From Chloroflexota bacterium (GTDB lineage: Bacteria; Chloroflexota; Dehalococcoidia; UBA2247; RBG-13-53-26), in assembly GCA_003551705.1 (NCBI GenBank), contig PUNJ01000037.1, positions 1-64,000 on the forward strand: a stretch of 64,000 bases of DNA, given 5' to 3'. The notes beneath the pieces were generated by a model, which was not told the DNA's origin, did no database searches, and was given only the letters and a program-made list of their open reading frames with translations. Shown here piece after piece: positions 56,820-64,000 of the stretch (the stretch's first letter is position 1; each line of letters begins with the position of its first letter). Both the position numbers and the translations under genes were made by a program.

Positions 56820-59030
56820 CTAGGCTTTCTCTACTTGGACCAGAGTTGTATTGGAACAGAAGGCCCCTCCAGGGGAGTGTTCATCACGAGTCAGGATGTT
56901 GCAGCATCCACCCCTGTCCACCCCATTTTCGTCGAGATTGAACCAGGCACCCTGGGGAATATCGACAACCCCGGGCATCAAGCGGTTCGTTACTCTGGCA
57001 GGAATGATCATCCTCCCTCGTCGATTGAAGACACTGACCATGTTCCCGTCGGCGATGCCCCTGGTCTGGGCGTCGATCGCGTTCATATAGATGGCTTGAG
57101 GTGTCACCTCCTGCAGCCAGGGTACGTTGTCGTACTGGGAGTGAGCGCGCCTTTTAGTATGGGTGGTTATGAGTTGCAGCGGGAACATGTGGGCCAGGGG
57201 ATCGTTGCGGCTCTCCCAGGCCTCCAAATACTTGGGTACCGGCGGAATTTCCGGCTCCTGCATATCAGCCAATCGCTGGGAATATATCTCTATCTTGCCA
57301 CTGGGCGTAGGGAATGGGTTATTGGCCGGGTCTTCTATCTGCTTGCTGAAGGCCACATGTGACTCAGGAAGCCTGAGCTTGTATATGCCATCGCGCTTGA
57401 AGGCATCGTAGTCCTTTACATCCCGGCTCCCACCGACAATTTCCCGCAACAATTCGTCCTCGGTCCTGTCATTATATCCGTCCAAACCCATGTGCTGCGC
57501 CAGTTCCATGCAGAAATGTAGGTGGGACCTGGCCTCGCCCAGCGGTTCGCAGGCTTGGTTCATGTAACCATAGAAGGGAGTAGCGCCGTCCAGTGCAATG
57601 TCGTTTTTCTCCAGGGAGGTGACCGCCGGGAGCACGAGGTCGGCAAACCGGGCTCCCGGTGTCATGAATTGTTCGAAACAAACAATAAATTCCAGTTTCT
57701 GCAGTGCCTCGATACCCTTGTTCAGGTTCAGATACTGGTTGGGGTAGTGAGTATCCACTAAGTAGAGCAGCTTATAGTCCGTTGGATAGCCGCCGGCTTT
57801 GCCTCTGATTATGGCATCCGACATTTTAGCCGTGTTGATTTGCCCTCTTCGCATGGCGATACCGGGGCCGGGGAGGGAGTTCTTCCGGGTGGGGGCATCA
57901 ATCTCCACGGGATTGCGAGGAGACTTCAAGCCGCGTCCCAGGCTGAAGTGAGAAGTGGGTCCTGCCGTCGGCCATGACCTGCCTCCGGAAGTGCCGCCGG
58001 GCCGGCCGATATTCCCTGTCATGGCCGCCAGGGTTATGGCAGCGCGATGGTACTGTTCCCCGTAGGCCGTTCTACCCGGCCCAATACCCGTTATCAAGGC
58101 AGCGGGCTTGGTGGTGGCATACTCTCTGGCCAGTCCAGCGATAACGGCAGCAGGCACCGATGTAATGGCCTCGGCCCAGGCAGGCGTTTTGGCGATGCCG
58201 TCCTCATTTCCGAGCACGTATTTCCTGAAACGGTCGAAGCCGAGGGTATAGTTATCCAGGAATTGTTGGTCCTGCAGACCGTCACTTATCATAACGTAAG
58301 CCATGGCTATGAGCATAGCGGCGTCTGTGCCTGGCACTATTGGATGCCATTCATGAGCGAAGGTCGCCGCGGAGTCGGTGTAACGCGGATCAACGGAGAT
58401 GATTCTTGCGCCTGCCTCCCTCGCTTGTGCCAGATACCAGGCAGTGTTCGTGTTTTGCACCGTGTTTGCCGGGTCCCAGCCCCACATTATGATCATCTTT
58501 GAGCTTAGGAAGTCGTCTCTGGTATTTCCAGTATCCACGGTGCCGAGGGTGGCCAGCTCAGCAAATAGACCGCCGTCGAAGGAAAAGGTACCCCACACAT
58601 CTGAGCAACCGCCCAGCATGTTCAGGAGCCGGTAGTGGCATGTAGCGTTATGCAAGACAGAGGTATCGCCCCCGGACCATTTGAAGAGTATGGACTGTGG
58701 TCCATAAGTGTCCCTGACACGGACCAGTTGTCCGGCCATGATATCGAGGGCTTCGTCCCAGCTAACCCTTTCAAATCGCCCGTCGCCCCTGGCACCGGCG
58801 CGTTTTACTGGATGGAGAAGCCGATCTGGTGAATACAGCCTTTGGCGGAAGGCGCGGCCACGGGCACACGCTCTGAATTGCGGTTCATCACCGTCGTCTG
58901 TCTCGATCCTAGAGACAGTCCCGTCCTTGACATGGACCTTCAGGAGACAACCGCCACCGCAGTGGCTCGCGTGTGTGGAGTATATGGCCCTGGAAATCGC
59001 CTTGTCCTGCTTTTGCTGGTTATTGCTCAT
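56820..59030 (-). CDS. Molybdopterin oxidoreductase catalytic subunit (DMSO reductase family)
   Basis: 736 residues, ATG after AGGAGGGGAT. N-terminal 4Fe-4S site uses His20-x3-Cys24-x3-Cys28-x26-Cys55 (HASHCGGGC and ACARGR); a first-position His is like NarG. bis-MGD cofactor motifs follow: MIIMWGWDPANTVQNTN, ARIISVDPRYTDSA, GIGPGRTAYGEQYHRA, and the C-terminal molydopterin-binding domain (LQLITTHTKRRAHSQY, DIPQGAWF). A Ser in GTFSFDGG is the likely Mo ligand. There is no twin-arginine signal, so it is probably cytoplasmic. Partner ferredoxin gene lies upstream; no membrane anchor gene. Substrate unknown. Confidence 0.9.
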   Translation of the reverse strand: MSNNQQKQDKAISRAIYSTHASHCGGGCLLKVHVKDGTVSRIETDDGDEPQFRACARGRAFRQRLYSPDRLLHPVKRAGARGDGRFERVSWDEALDIMAGQLVRVRDTYGPQSILFKWSGGDTSVLHNATCHYRLLNMLGGCSDVWGTFSFDGGLFAELATLGTVDTGNTRDDFLSSKMIIMWGWDPANTVQNTNTAWYLAQAREAGARIISVDPRYTDSAATFAHEWHPIVPGTDAAMLIAMAYVMISDGLQDQQFLDNYTLGFDRFRKYVLGNEDGIAKTPAWAEAITSVPAAVIAGLAREYATTKPAALITGIGPGRTAYGEQYHRAAITLAAMTGNIGRPGGTSGGRSWPTAGPTSHFSLGRGLKSPRNPVEIDAPTRKNSLPGPGIAMRRGQINTAKMSDAIIRGKAGGYPTDYKLLYLVDTHYPNQYLNLNKGIEALQKLEFIVCFEQFMTPGARFADLVLPAVTSLEKNDIALDGATPFYGYMNQACEPLGEARSHLHFCMELAQHMGLDGYNDRTEDELLREIVGGSRDVKDYDAFKRDGIYKLRLPESHVAFSKQIEDPANNPFPTPSGKIEIYSQRLADMQEPEIPPVPKYLEAWESRNDPLAHMFPLQLITTHTKRRAHSQYDNVPWLQEVTPQAIYMNAIDAQTRGIADGNMVSVFNRRGRMIIPARVTNRLMPGVVDIPQGAWFNLDENGVDRGGCCNILTRDEHSPGGAFCSNTTLVQVEKA

Positions 59031-59138
59031 ATCCCCTCCTGCAGCGAAACCGCAGCGTTCGCTGCCCGGTTGAGTAGTACATGCATAACCGGGTGACTGC
59101 TCCGGGCCCAGGCTTCAGACTCCTGTCCGGGGACCGGG

Positions 59139-59711
59139 CTATGCTTCTACAGACTGGGGTACGGACTTGGGTTTGGTTATCACTGCAGGTTGTACTTTGG
59201 AGTCATAAACAAGCCCCACGGCGTGGTGCAGCTTGCCGTATTTGGTCTCCATTTCCTCCAAAGGTCCCGCATCCAGAGCACGCATTGGGCAGCCGGTGAC
59301 GCAAATCGGTTTCTTGCCTTCCGTCCAGCGTTCGAGGCAGAAATCGCATTTCTGCATGGTCGCAGCCTCTTCGGCACCGAACTGCGGGGCTTGGTATGGG
59401 CACGCTTCCAGGCATGACTGGCAGGAGTCCTTGCCCAGACATGCCTCTCGATTGACGATGACTATACCGTCCTCGGGGCGCTTGACTATGGCGTCGACCG
59501 GACATGCGGTCACGCAGGCAGGCTCGGCGCAGTGATAGCAGGGAGCGGCCAGGAAAGCAACGAAGGGATTGGGGTACTTGCCTTTTTCGATGGTGGATAC
59601 CCGGACCCAATTAGCCGGCCCCGCTGGGATATCATGCCAGTCCTTGCAGGCTACGGCACAGGTGAAACAACCGGTACAACGGGTCTGATCGAAGTAGAAG
59701 GCTAGTTGCAT
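59139..59711 (-). CDS. Four-cluster ferredoxin subunit of the molybdopterin oxidoreductase (DmsB-like)
   Basis: 190 residues, ATG after AAAAGGAGGG. Four Cys motifs for 4Fe-4S clusters: CTGCFTCAVACKDWH, CYHCAEPACVTACPVDAI, CLGKDSCQSCLEACPY and KCDFCLERWTEGKKPICVTGCPMRAL, the DmsB/PhsB arrangement. It passes electrons between the catalytic subunit and a donor or acceptor. Because no membrane subunit (DmsC type) follows, the acceptor may be soluble. 108 bases upstream of the catalytic gene, same operon. Like its partner it has no export signal. Confidence 0.93.
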   Translation of the reverse strand: MQLAFYFDQTRCTGCFTCAVACKDWHDIPAGPANWVRVSTIEKGKYPNPFVAFLAAPCYHCAEPACVTACPVDAIVKRPEDGIVIVNREACLGKDSCQSCLEACPYQAPQFGAEEAATMQKCDFCLERWTEGKKPICVTGCPMRALDAGPLEEMETKYGKLHHAVGLVYDSKVQPAVITKPKSVPQSVEA

Positions 59712-59735
59712 GTTGTCCCTCCTTTTGGATACGCA

Positions 59736-59764
59736 ATTCTATAGGAGTGGGCCTGACTTTTCAA
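59736..59764 (-). promoter_or_regulatory. Promoter for the molybdopterin oxidoreductase operon
   Basis: Minus strand: TTGAAA (59759-59764), 17 bases, TAGAAT (59736-59741). Each box matches consensus at five of six positions. Predicted start near 59729, ahead of the ferredoxin-subunit ATG at 59711. Confidence 0.6.
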
Positions 59765-59817
59765 ATCTGGCCCAAGGCTGGAGACAAGTGTCATATTCTG
59801 GCAATTTTCATTCGGTT

Positions 59818-60408
59818 TTACTCGAACCAGATTTCGGTAACGCCCCGGCGGATCATGTTAATGGCTATTGCGGCCAGCAGGAGGCTTATTATCTTGCCCA
59901 AGGCATGTAGTCCGGGGGTACCCAGCAAACGGGCAATTCGGTTCGCCTGGGAGAACCCGGCCCAGGCAATCAGAAGGTTCAGGAGGTAAGCTATGATCAC
60001 TACAAAGACGCCATAGAGTTCTATAAGCACAAGAATGGTTGTGAGGGTGGCGGGACCTGCTACGAGTGGCGTACCAATGGGGACTACACCCATTACATCG
60101 CCGGGTCCAACGTCGACTACGGATCCGGTTATGATATGCTTTATGGACAGAACGAGCAGGATGATGCCTCCGCCTACCAGGAAGTCAGCTGGCTCTATTC
60201 CAAGTACCGAAAAGATGAAAGAACCGAGTGCCAGAAAGCCCAGTCCCAAAGCGAAGGCAGTGATGAGAGCCAGGCGCAGAGTTCTTGCTCTCTCTCGCTC
60301 TTCTTCGTCCTTGGTCAGGGCAAGGATGAAGGGGATATTGCCAGGCACGTCCATGGCAACGAAAAGGGGTATAAAGGACAGTCCGATGTTGATAAAAAAC
60401 TCGGTCAT
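59818..60408 (-). CDS. MarC family inner-membrane protein
   Basis: 196 residues with about six membrane helices. Signatures: FIPLFVAMDVPGNIPFILALTKD, the repeated-half motif GVVPIGTPLVAGPATLTTILVL and the C-terminal GLHALGKIISLLLAAIAINMIRRGV. MarC proteins were once linked to multiple antibiotic resistance, but their function is unknown; transport of small neutral compounds is suspected. Weak ribosome site. Same strand as the molybdenum genes, separated by the promoter at 59736-59764, so an independent transcript. Confidence 0.92.
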   Translation of the reverse strand: MTEFFINIGLSFIPLFVAMDVPGNIPFILALTKDEEERERARTLRLALITAFALGLGFLALGSFIFSVLGIEPADFLVGGGIILLVLSIKHIITGSVVDVGPGDVMGVVPIGTPLVAGPATLTTILVLIELYGVFVVIIAYLLNLLIAWAGFSQANRIARLLGTPGLHALGKIISLLLAAIAINMIRRGVTEIWFE

Positions 60409-60535
60409 GGTAGCACCGGTTCCGGGGGGACTACAGTGTTATCTGGCTGGAAAACCCCCGGCTTACATGTGGAAATGTCCCCGTTTGTCCAGCAGCCTTG
60501 AGGAAGACGTTATTGAATCAACGCTGGCAGGGGTC

Positions 60536-61282
60536 TTATTGGTATTCGCCAGCCTCTTCCATCTGGGAGCGGGCTATTTCGATCCATTGCAGGTATTCGG
60601 TTAGAACACCTACCTCTCGAGATGCCTCGCAATCAACTGCGTACGGTTCCCCTATAAAGATTTTACCATAGTCTTCGACGGACCCCTCGGCAGGCTCGTT
60701 GATACCCATGAACTTTTGCCGGCCGTCTATTATGCCCAGATCGAAGGGTAGCGTGAAATAGAGATCGGCGATGACCTTGTCCATCCCAAGGTTAATGAGA
60801 GGTTCCCAGGGAGTCCCATTATCTCCTCTATATTTGCTGATCGGGAGGAGGCCCAAGAGGTTTCTGACGGAAAAATTGCCTTGTCGTGAGAAGACCTTGA
60901 AAGGGGCGACCGATATCAGATAATCGCAGTAAAGCAGAACGTTTGGCAACCAGAACGTGGACATGGCAAAAGGCCGGGGCAAAGGGTTCTCTACTTCCAC
61001 CAGAACGCTGTCGTTACAGTCCAAGGTCAGGACCCTTGGAAAGTCATAGCTGAGGGCCCGGTAGAGCGGTTTCATCGGCTCCTGAAGGGGATTGCCTTCA
61101 AGGAGGATGATATCTGCCTCGCTGACTTTCCTTATCGAGGATATGACTCTCTGGAGGATATCCTTGCTAGTGGTAACTGGATAAGGATAAGCGTAACTGG
61201 CACATGGCTTAATCAGAATACGTCTCGCCCATTTAATACGGGGGGGTGGTTCAAAAGTGAAATCTTCGGACCTGTAGATCAA
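60536..61282 (-). CDS. DUF362-like protein
   Basis: 248 residues with a TTG start at 61280-61282 that overlaps the stop of mobB (TTGA). GAGAGG lies six bases upstream. Blocks resembling the DUF362 domain: ILQRVISSIRKVSEADIILLEG, LLYCDYLISVAPFKV, SVRNLLGLLPISKYRG and LPFDLGIIDGRQKFMG, then KIFIGEPYAVDCEASREVGV. DUF362 proteins are often next to ferredoxins and redox enzymes and have no proven activity; no Cys-rich ferredoxin part is attached here. Translational coupling to MobB suggests a link with molybdenum-cofactor use. Confidence 0.7.
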   Translation of the reverse strand: MIYRSEDFTFEPPPRIKWARRILIKPCASYAYPYPVTTSKDILQRVISSIRKVSEADIILLEGNPLQEPMKPLYRALSYDFPRVLTLDCNDSVLVEVENPLPRPFAMSTFWLPNVLLYCDYLISVAPFKVFSRQGNFSVRNLLGLLPISKYRGDNGTPWEPLINLGMDKVIADLYFTLPFDLGIIDGRQKFMGINEPAEGSVEDYGKIFIGEPYAVDCEASREVGVLTEYLQWIEIARSQMEEAGEYQ

Positions 61283-61929
61283 CCTCTGCCTCTCTGTAGC
61301 GAAATATGCATACTTTCAACTTCTTCGATGCCCGGCAATGAATAAACCAGGTCCAGCAGGGTATCGCGCAGTCTAAGCTGGGCATGCTCATCGATTGACA
61401 CCGGGACACTGTTGACAGTCAGTTCCAATCGGTCAGCGCTAGGCCACAAAAGAGCGTTCTCCAACATGAAATCGACCAGGGCCTTCGTCTGATCAAAAGA
61501 AAACTCGGGTACAGCCATGTTAAGAGGTTCGTCAGTAACGACTGCGAGCAATTCCTGGGAAGAGCAGGCAAGGCTGCCCGATTCCTTACGGTGGACCTCG
61601 ATCTTAGGGAACCTGCCCTCCTTGTATCCCTCAAGAAGGACGAAGTCTGTGTCGTTGCAGGCGACATTTATTAGTTCTTCGAGATCGGTCTCGCGTGTCA
61701 ATTGCTTAATGAGGGCCAGTTTATGGGGCGAACTCAAGAAAATTGTATCACTACCGGCTTCAGCAAATCGCCAGCTGTCTTTGCCAGCCTGGTCAATATC
61801 GAACGTATGCCTGGTATGTTTAATAGTGGCTAGCCTGTAGCCCCTGCTCTTCAGTTCTTTGATTACTCTTTCGAGAAGTGTAGTCTTACCTGAATTGGAA
61901 TGACCGACAAAGGAAATAACGAGGGGCAA
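61279..61929 (-). CDS. mobB: Molybdopterin-guanine dinucleotide biosynthesis protein MobB
   Basis: 216 residues. I place the start at the TTG at 61927-61929, six bases after AAGGAGG; an upstream start at 61983 has no site. The P-loop is GHSNSGKTTLL (residues 9-19), followed by KSRGYRLATIKHT, a DxxG-like DSWRFAEAGSD and DFVLLEGYKEGRFPKIEV, the MobB signature. It binds GTP and assists MobA in attaching GMP to molybdopterin. A C-terminal extra segment of about 55 residues (LELTVNSVPVSIDEHAQL) is unusual for MobB. It supports the bis-MGD enzyme nearby. Confidence 0.92.
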   Translation of the reverse strand: MPLVISFVGHSNSGKTTLLERVIKELKSRGYRLATIKHTRHTFDIDQAGKDSWRFAEAGSDTIFLSSPHKLALIKQLTRETDLEELINVACNDTDFVLLEGYKEGRFPKIEVHRKESGSLACSSQELLAVVTDEPLNMAVPEFSFDQTKALVDFMLENALLWPSADRLELTVNSVPVSIDEHAQLRLRDTLLDLVYSLPGIEEVESMHISLQRGRG

Positions 61930-62317
61930 GAATACCTCCTTAAAGTATATTCTACCATCCCAGTCAATACGAATAAACGCCAACTATACTGCTGGGTACT
62001 GCCGTGGAGGCGCTAGCGTTAGAGCCGTATTGGGGCCTGCCTCAATGGACTGGGCGTGTTAGTACCTTGGAGTATGTCGGGCTTTCAGATAGCGACGTTT
62101 GACCTCAAGAGTATTGCTTGATAATCTTACTCGCAGCCACGACGAAGCATGTAAACGAATCTTGAAGGTACAGGGGCCTTGCCGGCAAATGCTCCGCATC
62201 TGTCCAGGTTTAGGTTCTCGGCCGGAATTCGTACACGGCAAAAGATCTTAATCAGGCTGGATGCGGTACAGATAGAACAGCGCATATTTCCGGCAGAAGA
62301 ATGTAGGAGGAATGCAC
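61930..62317. other. Divergent intergenic region between mobB and the SDR gene
   Basis: About 390 bases. No gene supported. A weak plus-strand promoter candidate (TTGACC at 62099-62104, GATAAT at 62120-62125, spacing only 15) is the best signal. No RNA gene or repeat seen. Confidence 0.4.
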
Positions 62318-63112
62318 ATGGTTCTCGATAGGTTTTCGCTCCATGGCAAGGTGGCTGTTGTCACTGGCGCTGGCAGGGGAATAGGAAAGGGAATAGCTCT
62401 GGCGTTTGCCGATGCCGGGGCCGATGTTGTATGTGTCTCGCGAACTACCAGCGAGATCGAGGCTGTGGCGGCTGAGATAAAGGACAGGGGGAGGAGGTCC
62501 CTAGCCGTAACGTGTGATGTTACAGATGGAGATCATGTGGAAAATATGGTGAAAGCTGCCGTACACGAGTTTGCTCGCATCGATATTTTGGTCAATAACG
62601 CGGGTGGTGCTTCCTACCGGCCGTCGATGCAATTGAGCCAGCGGGCCTTCGAGGCCATATTCCGTATCAATCTCCTGAGCGTGTTTCTTTGCTGCAAGGC
62701 GACGGCCAAGGTGATGATCGAGCAGAAATCCGGTGCCATAGTGAACATCTCTACTCGCGACTCGATCATACCCTGTCCCGGAATGCTGGCCTATGGTGCC
62801 GCTAAAGCAGGAGTTAATTCCCTTACCAGGACACTGGCCTGGGAACTCGCCCCTTATGTACGGGTGAACTGCATCTTACCCGGTGGCGTCCTGACGGAGG
62901 CCAGTGCTCCCCTGCTGGAGCCGGTGAAGGACAAGCTCATAGCCGGCACGCCGCGTGGTCGCATGGGAATCCCTCAGGACATCGCCTTGGCGGCATTATA
63001 TCTGGCATCCCCGGCATCCGACTGGGTAACCGGCCGGATTTTTGAGATAGACGGCGGTATAGAGTTCGTTCACCTGGATGTCCAAGATATGATGAGTCCC
63101 CGGCAGACTTGA
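62318..63112 (+). CDS. Short-chain dehydrogenase/reductase (FabG-like)
   Basis: 264 residues from the ATG at 62318, seven bases after GGAGG (an ATG at 62312 sits too close to the site). Cofactor motif VTGAGRGIGKGIALAF, the acidic-end SRTT which favours NADP, NNAGG, the Ser region NISTRDS, and the catalytic YGAAK (Tyr-x3-Lys). The C-terminal GGIEFVHLDVQDM extends beyond the common FabG end. A classical SDR of about 250 residues acting on a hydroxyl or keto group; substrate unknown. Possibly linked to the flavoprotein gene that follows 133 bases on. Confidence 0.9.
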   Translation: MVLDRFSLHGKVAVVTGAGRGIGKGIALAFADAGADVVCVSRTTSEIEAVAAEIKDRGRRSLAVTCDVTDGDHVENMVKAAVHEFARIDILVNNAGGASYRPSMQLSQRAFEAIFRINLLSVFLCCKATAKVMIEQKSGAIVNISTRDSIIPCPGMLAYGAAKAGVNSLTRTLAWELAPYVRVNCILPGGVLTEASAPLLEPVKDKLIAGTPRGRMGIPQDIALAALYLASPASDWVTGRIFEIDGGIEFVHLDVQDMMSPRQT

Positions 63113-63187
63113 GGTGCGTGATACGCTTGCCCCTTACATGGCCCTCTCTCCAACAGGAAGTTGACAGGTACGAACATGTGTCGCAAA

Positions 63188-63216
63188 TTTACTGTTAATT
63201 GGCCTTATGTTACAAT
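63188..63216 (+). promoter_or_regulatory. Promoter for the right-edge flavoprotein gene
   Basis: TTTACT (63188-63193), 17 bases, TACAAT (63211-63216) with the upstream TG (TGTTACAAT, extended -10). Start codon TTG at 63246 with GAGGA at 63235-63239. Confidence 0.5.
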
Positions 63217-63245
63217 CGGACGATAGGCAGCAACGAGGACCAGCT

Positions 63246-64000
63246 TTGACCGGGTTAAGAGAAAGCTATGATGCTATTGTAGTAGGTGCGGGTATAGGTG
63301 GGCTCACCGCCGCCTCCCTGCTGGCCAAGAACAAGAAGAGTGTTCTCGTATTGGAGCAGGGAAGCAGGCCGGGAGGTTATTGCAGTTCCTTTGAAGACCG
63401 TGGTTGCACCTTCGACGTCGGCCTTAGTTACCTGCTCGGATGCGAGCTGGGTGGGGGCATCTATGAGATACTGGACGAATTGGGCCTAAGGGACTGCATA
63501 GAGTTTGTCCGCCTGCGCCCGGCCATTCGTATCATCGGCAACAACTACGATGTGAGTGTGGGCTCTGCTTCGGACCTGGCTGACACTCTGGTAGGCCTCT
63601 TTCCCATGGAGACGCCGTCCATACGGCAGTTCATGGGTGAATGCCGGGCCGTAGCTGATGAAACCAACTCGCTATCGAAGAAACTGCCTGACGCCATGGA
63701 CCCGGGCTCAAGGACAGCCTTCAAGCTCTTCTCTTTTCTTCGTTACAGGCGGACCTGGCTATACGGCAGAAAATCTAGGCAGGAGGTAGTGGAGGGCTTC
63801 TTCAGGGATCCGACGTTGCGGGTTATAGTCCTCTCCATGCTGACCCATTTCGATCCGGGCGTCATGGCTCGCCTGTCAATGGCGGAACTGGGCACCAAGG
63901 AGGATTTCTATTATCCGAAGGGCGGCGCCCAGAGTCTGGCAGAAGTGCTGGTTGATGGACTCAGGCGGTTCAAGGGCGAATTGGCCCTGGGAACCAGGGT
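63246..64000 (+). CDS. Phytoene-desaturase-like FAD-dependent oxidoreductase, partial (3' end outside window)
   Basis: At least 251 codons, open to the window edge. The start is TTG at 63246, six bases after GAGGA. N-terminal FAD motif DAIVVGAGIGGLTAASLL and VLVLEQGSRPGGYCSSF, then a long region without Cys motifs and YYPKGGAQSLAEVLVDGL, typical of CrtI-like and all-trans-retinol-saturase-like flavoproteins. It resembles the gene at 9190 in type, but this one has the more canonical PGGYCSSFE continuation. Substrate unknown. The C-terminal FAD part lies outside. Confidence 0.85.
   Translation, partial: MTGLRESYDAIVVGAGIGGLTAASLLAKNKKSVLVLEQGSRPGGYCSSFEDRGCTFDVGLSYLLGCELGGGIYEILDELGLRDCIEFVRLRPAIRIIGNNYDVSVGSASDLADTLVGLFPMETPSIRQFMGECRAVADETNSLSKKLPDAMDPGSRTAFKLFSFLRYRRTWLYGRKSRQEVVEGFFRDPTLRVIVLSMLTHFDPGVMARLSMAELGTKEDFYYPKGGAQSLAEVLVDGLRRFKGELALGTR

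Noticed and set aside
1-64000. tRNA, rRNA, CRISPR, insertion sequence or prophage elements
   Set aside because: I looked in all intergenic gaps for tRNA T-loops, regularly spaced repeats and transposase or integrase motifs and saw none; a tRNAscan or Infernal run would be more sensitive.

Overview
This window reads as a chromosomal segment from an anaerobic or microaerophilic free-living bacterium with about 55% G+C, AGGAGG-type ribosome binding sites and many TTG/GTG starts. The gene content suggests Chloroflexota, perhaps Dehalococcoidia-like: a B12-dependent ribonucleotide reductase, an archaeal-type thymidylate synthase, PEP synthase, several Old-Yellow-Enzyme flavoproteins, a molybdopterin oxidoreductase, and mixed archaeal and bacterial families. 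That placement is an inference; there is no rRNA, tRNA, CRISPR array, insertion sequence or phage module here to settle it.

Layout. 0-9 kb (minus strand): an exported periplasmic-binding-protein/legumain-like (peptidase C13) fusion, a single-domain response regulator, a 1259-residue five-PAS hybrid histidine kinase, a Cys-cluster protein and an OYE-family flavoprotein. 9-15 kb: a phytoene-desaturase-like flavoprotein, a ferritin-like protein of unknown role, an orphan LivJ-type lipoprotein, a methyltransferase and a nucleoside deoxyribosyltransferase-like protein. 15.4-30.5 kb: an uninterrupted plus-strand run that looks like a stress, repair and dormancy block. It holds a primary-type sigma factor, UspA, PEP synthase, a tiny membrane protein, Ku, LigD split into a PE-ligase and a separate polymerase, two Asp23/Gls24 proteins, NrdJ, a baeRF protein, a cysteine-less IscA-like protein, a PRC-barrel protein and an M29 aminopeptidase.

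30.6-45.9 kb: methyltransferases, a response regulator, a Pat-like GNAT/acyl-CoA synthetase fusion, a transglutaminase-like protein, Smr, MscS, a GGQ release-factor-like protein, a CDF transporter, the dTMP cluster dcd-dut-thymidylate synthase, DUF454, a histidine phosphatase coupled to a DUF2344 protein, Rel, and ribosomal protein S20. 46-51.7 kb: an MBL hydrolase followed by a PIG-L deacetylase, a tandem-GNAT protein, a MshA-like glycosyltransferase, a GNAT_6-type protein and a nitroreductase. The deacetylase, tandem GNAT and glycosyltransferase correspond in family to MshB, MshD and MshA of mycothiol synthesis, so a low-molecular-weight thiol pathway is a reasonable hypothesis.

52-64 kb: two tandem dienoyl-CoA-reductase-type flavoproteins, a VOC protein, a cytoplasmic-looking molybdopterin oxidoreductase with its ferredoxin subunit, MarC, a DUF362-like protein translationally overlapped with MobB, a short-chain dehydrogenase, and the start of a second phytoene-desaturase-like gene that runs off the right edge.

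The strongest leads are the PBP-legumain fusion (93-2252), the possible thiol-biosynthesis cluster (46986-50043), and the sigma-factor-led survival block (15378-30524).
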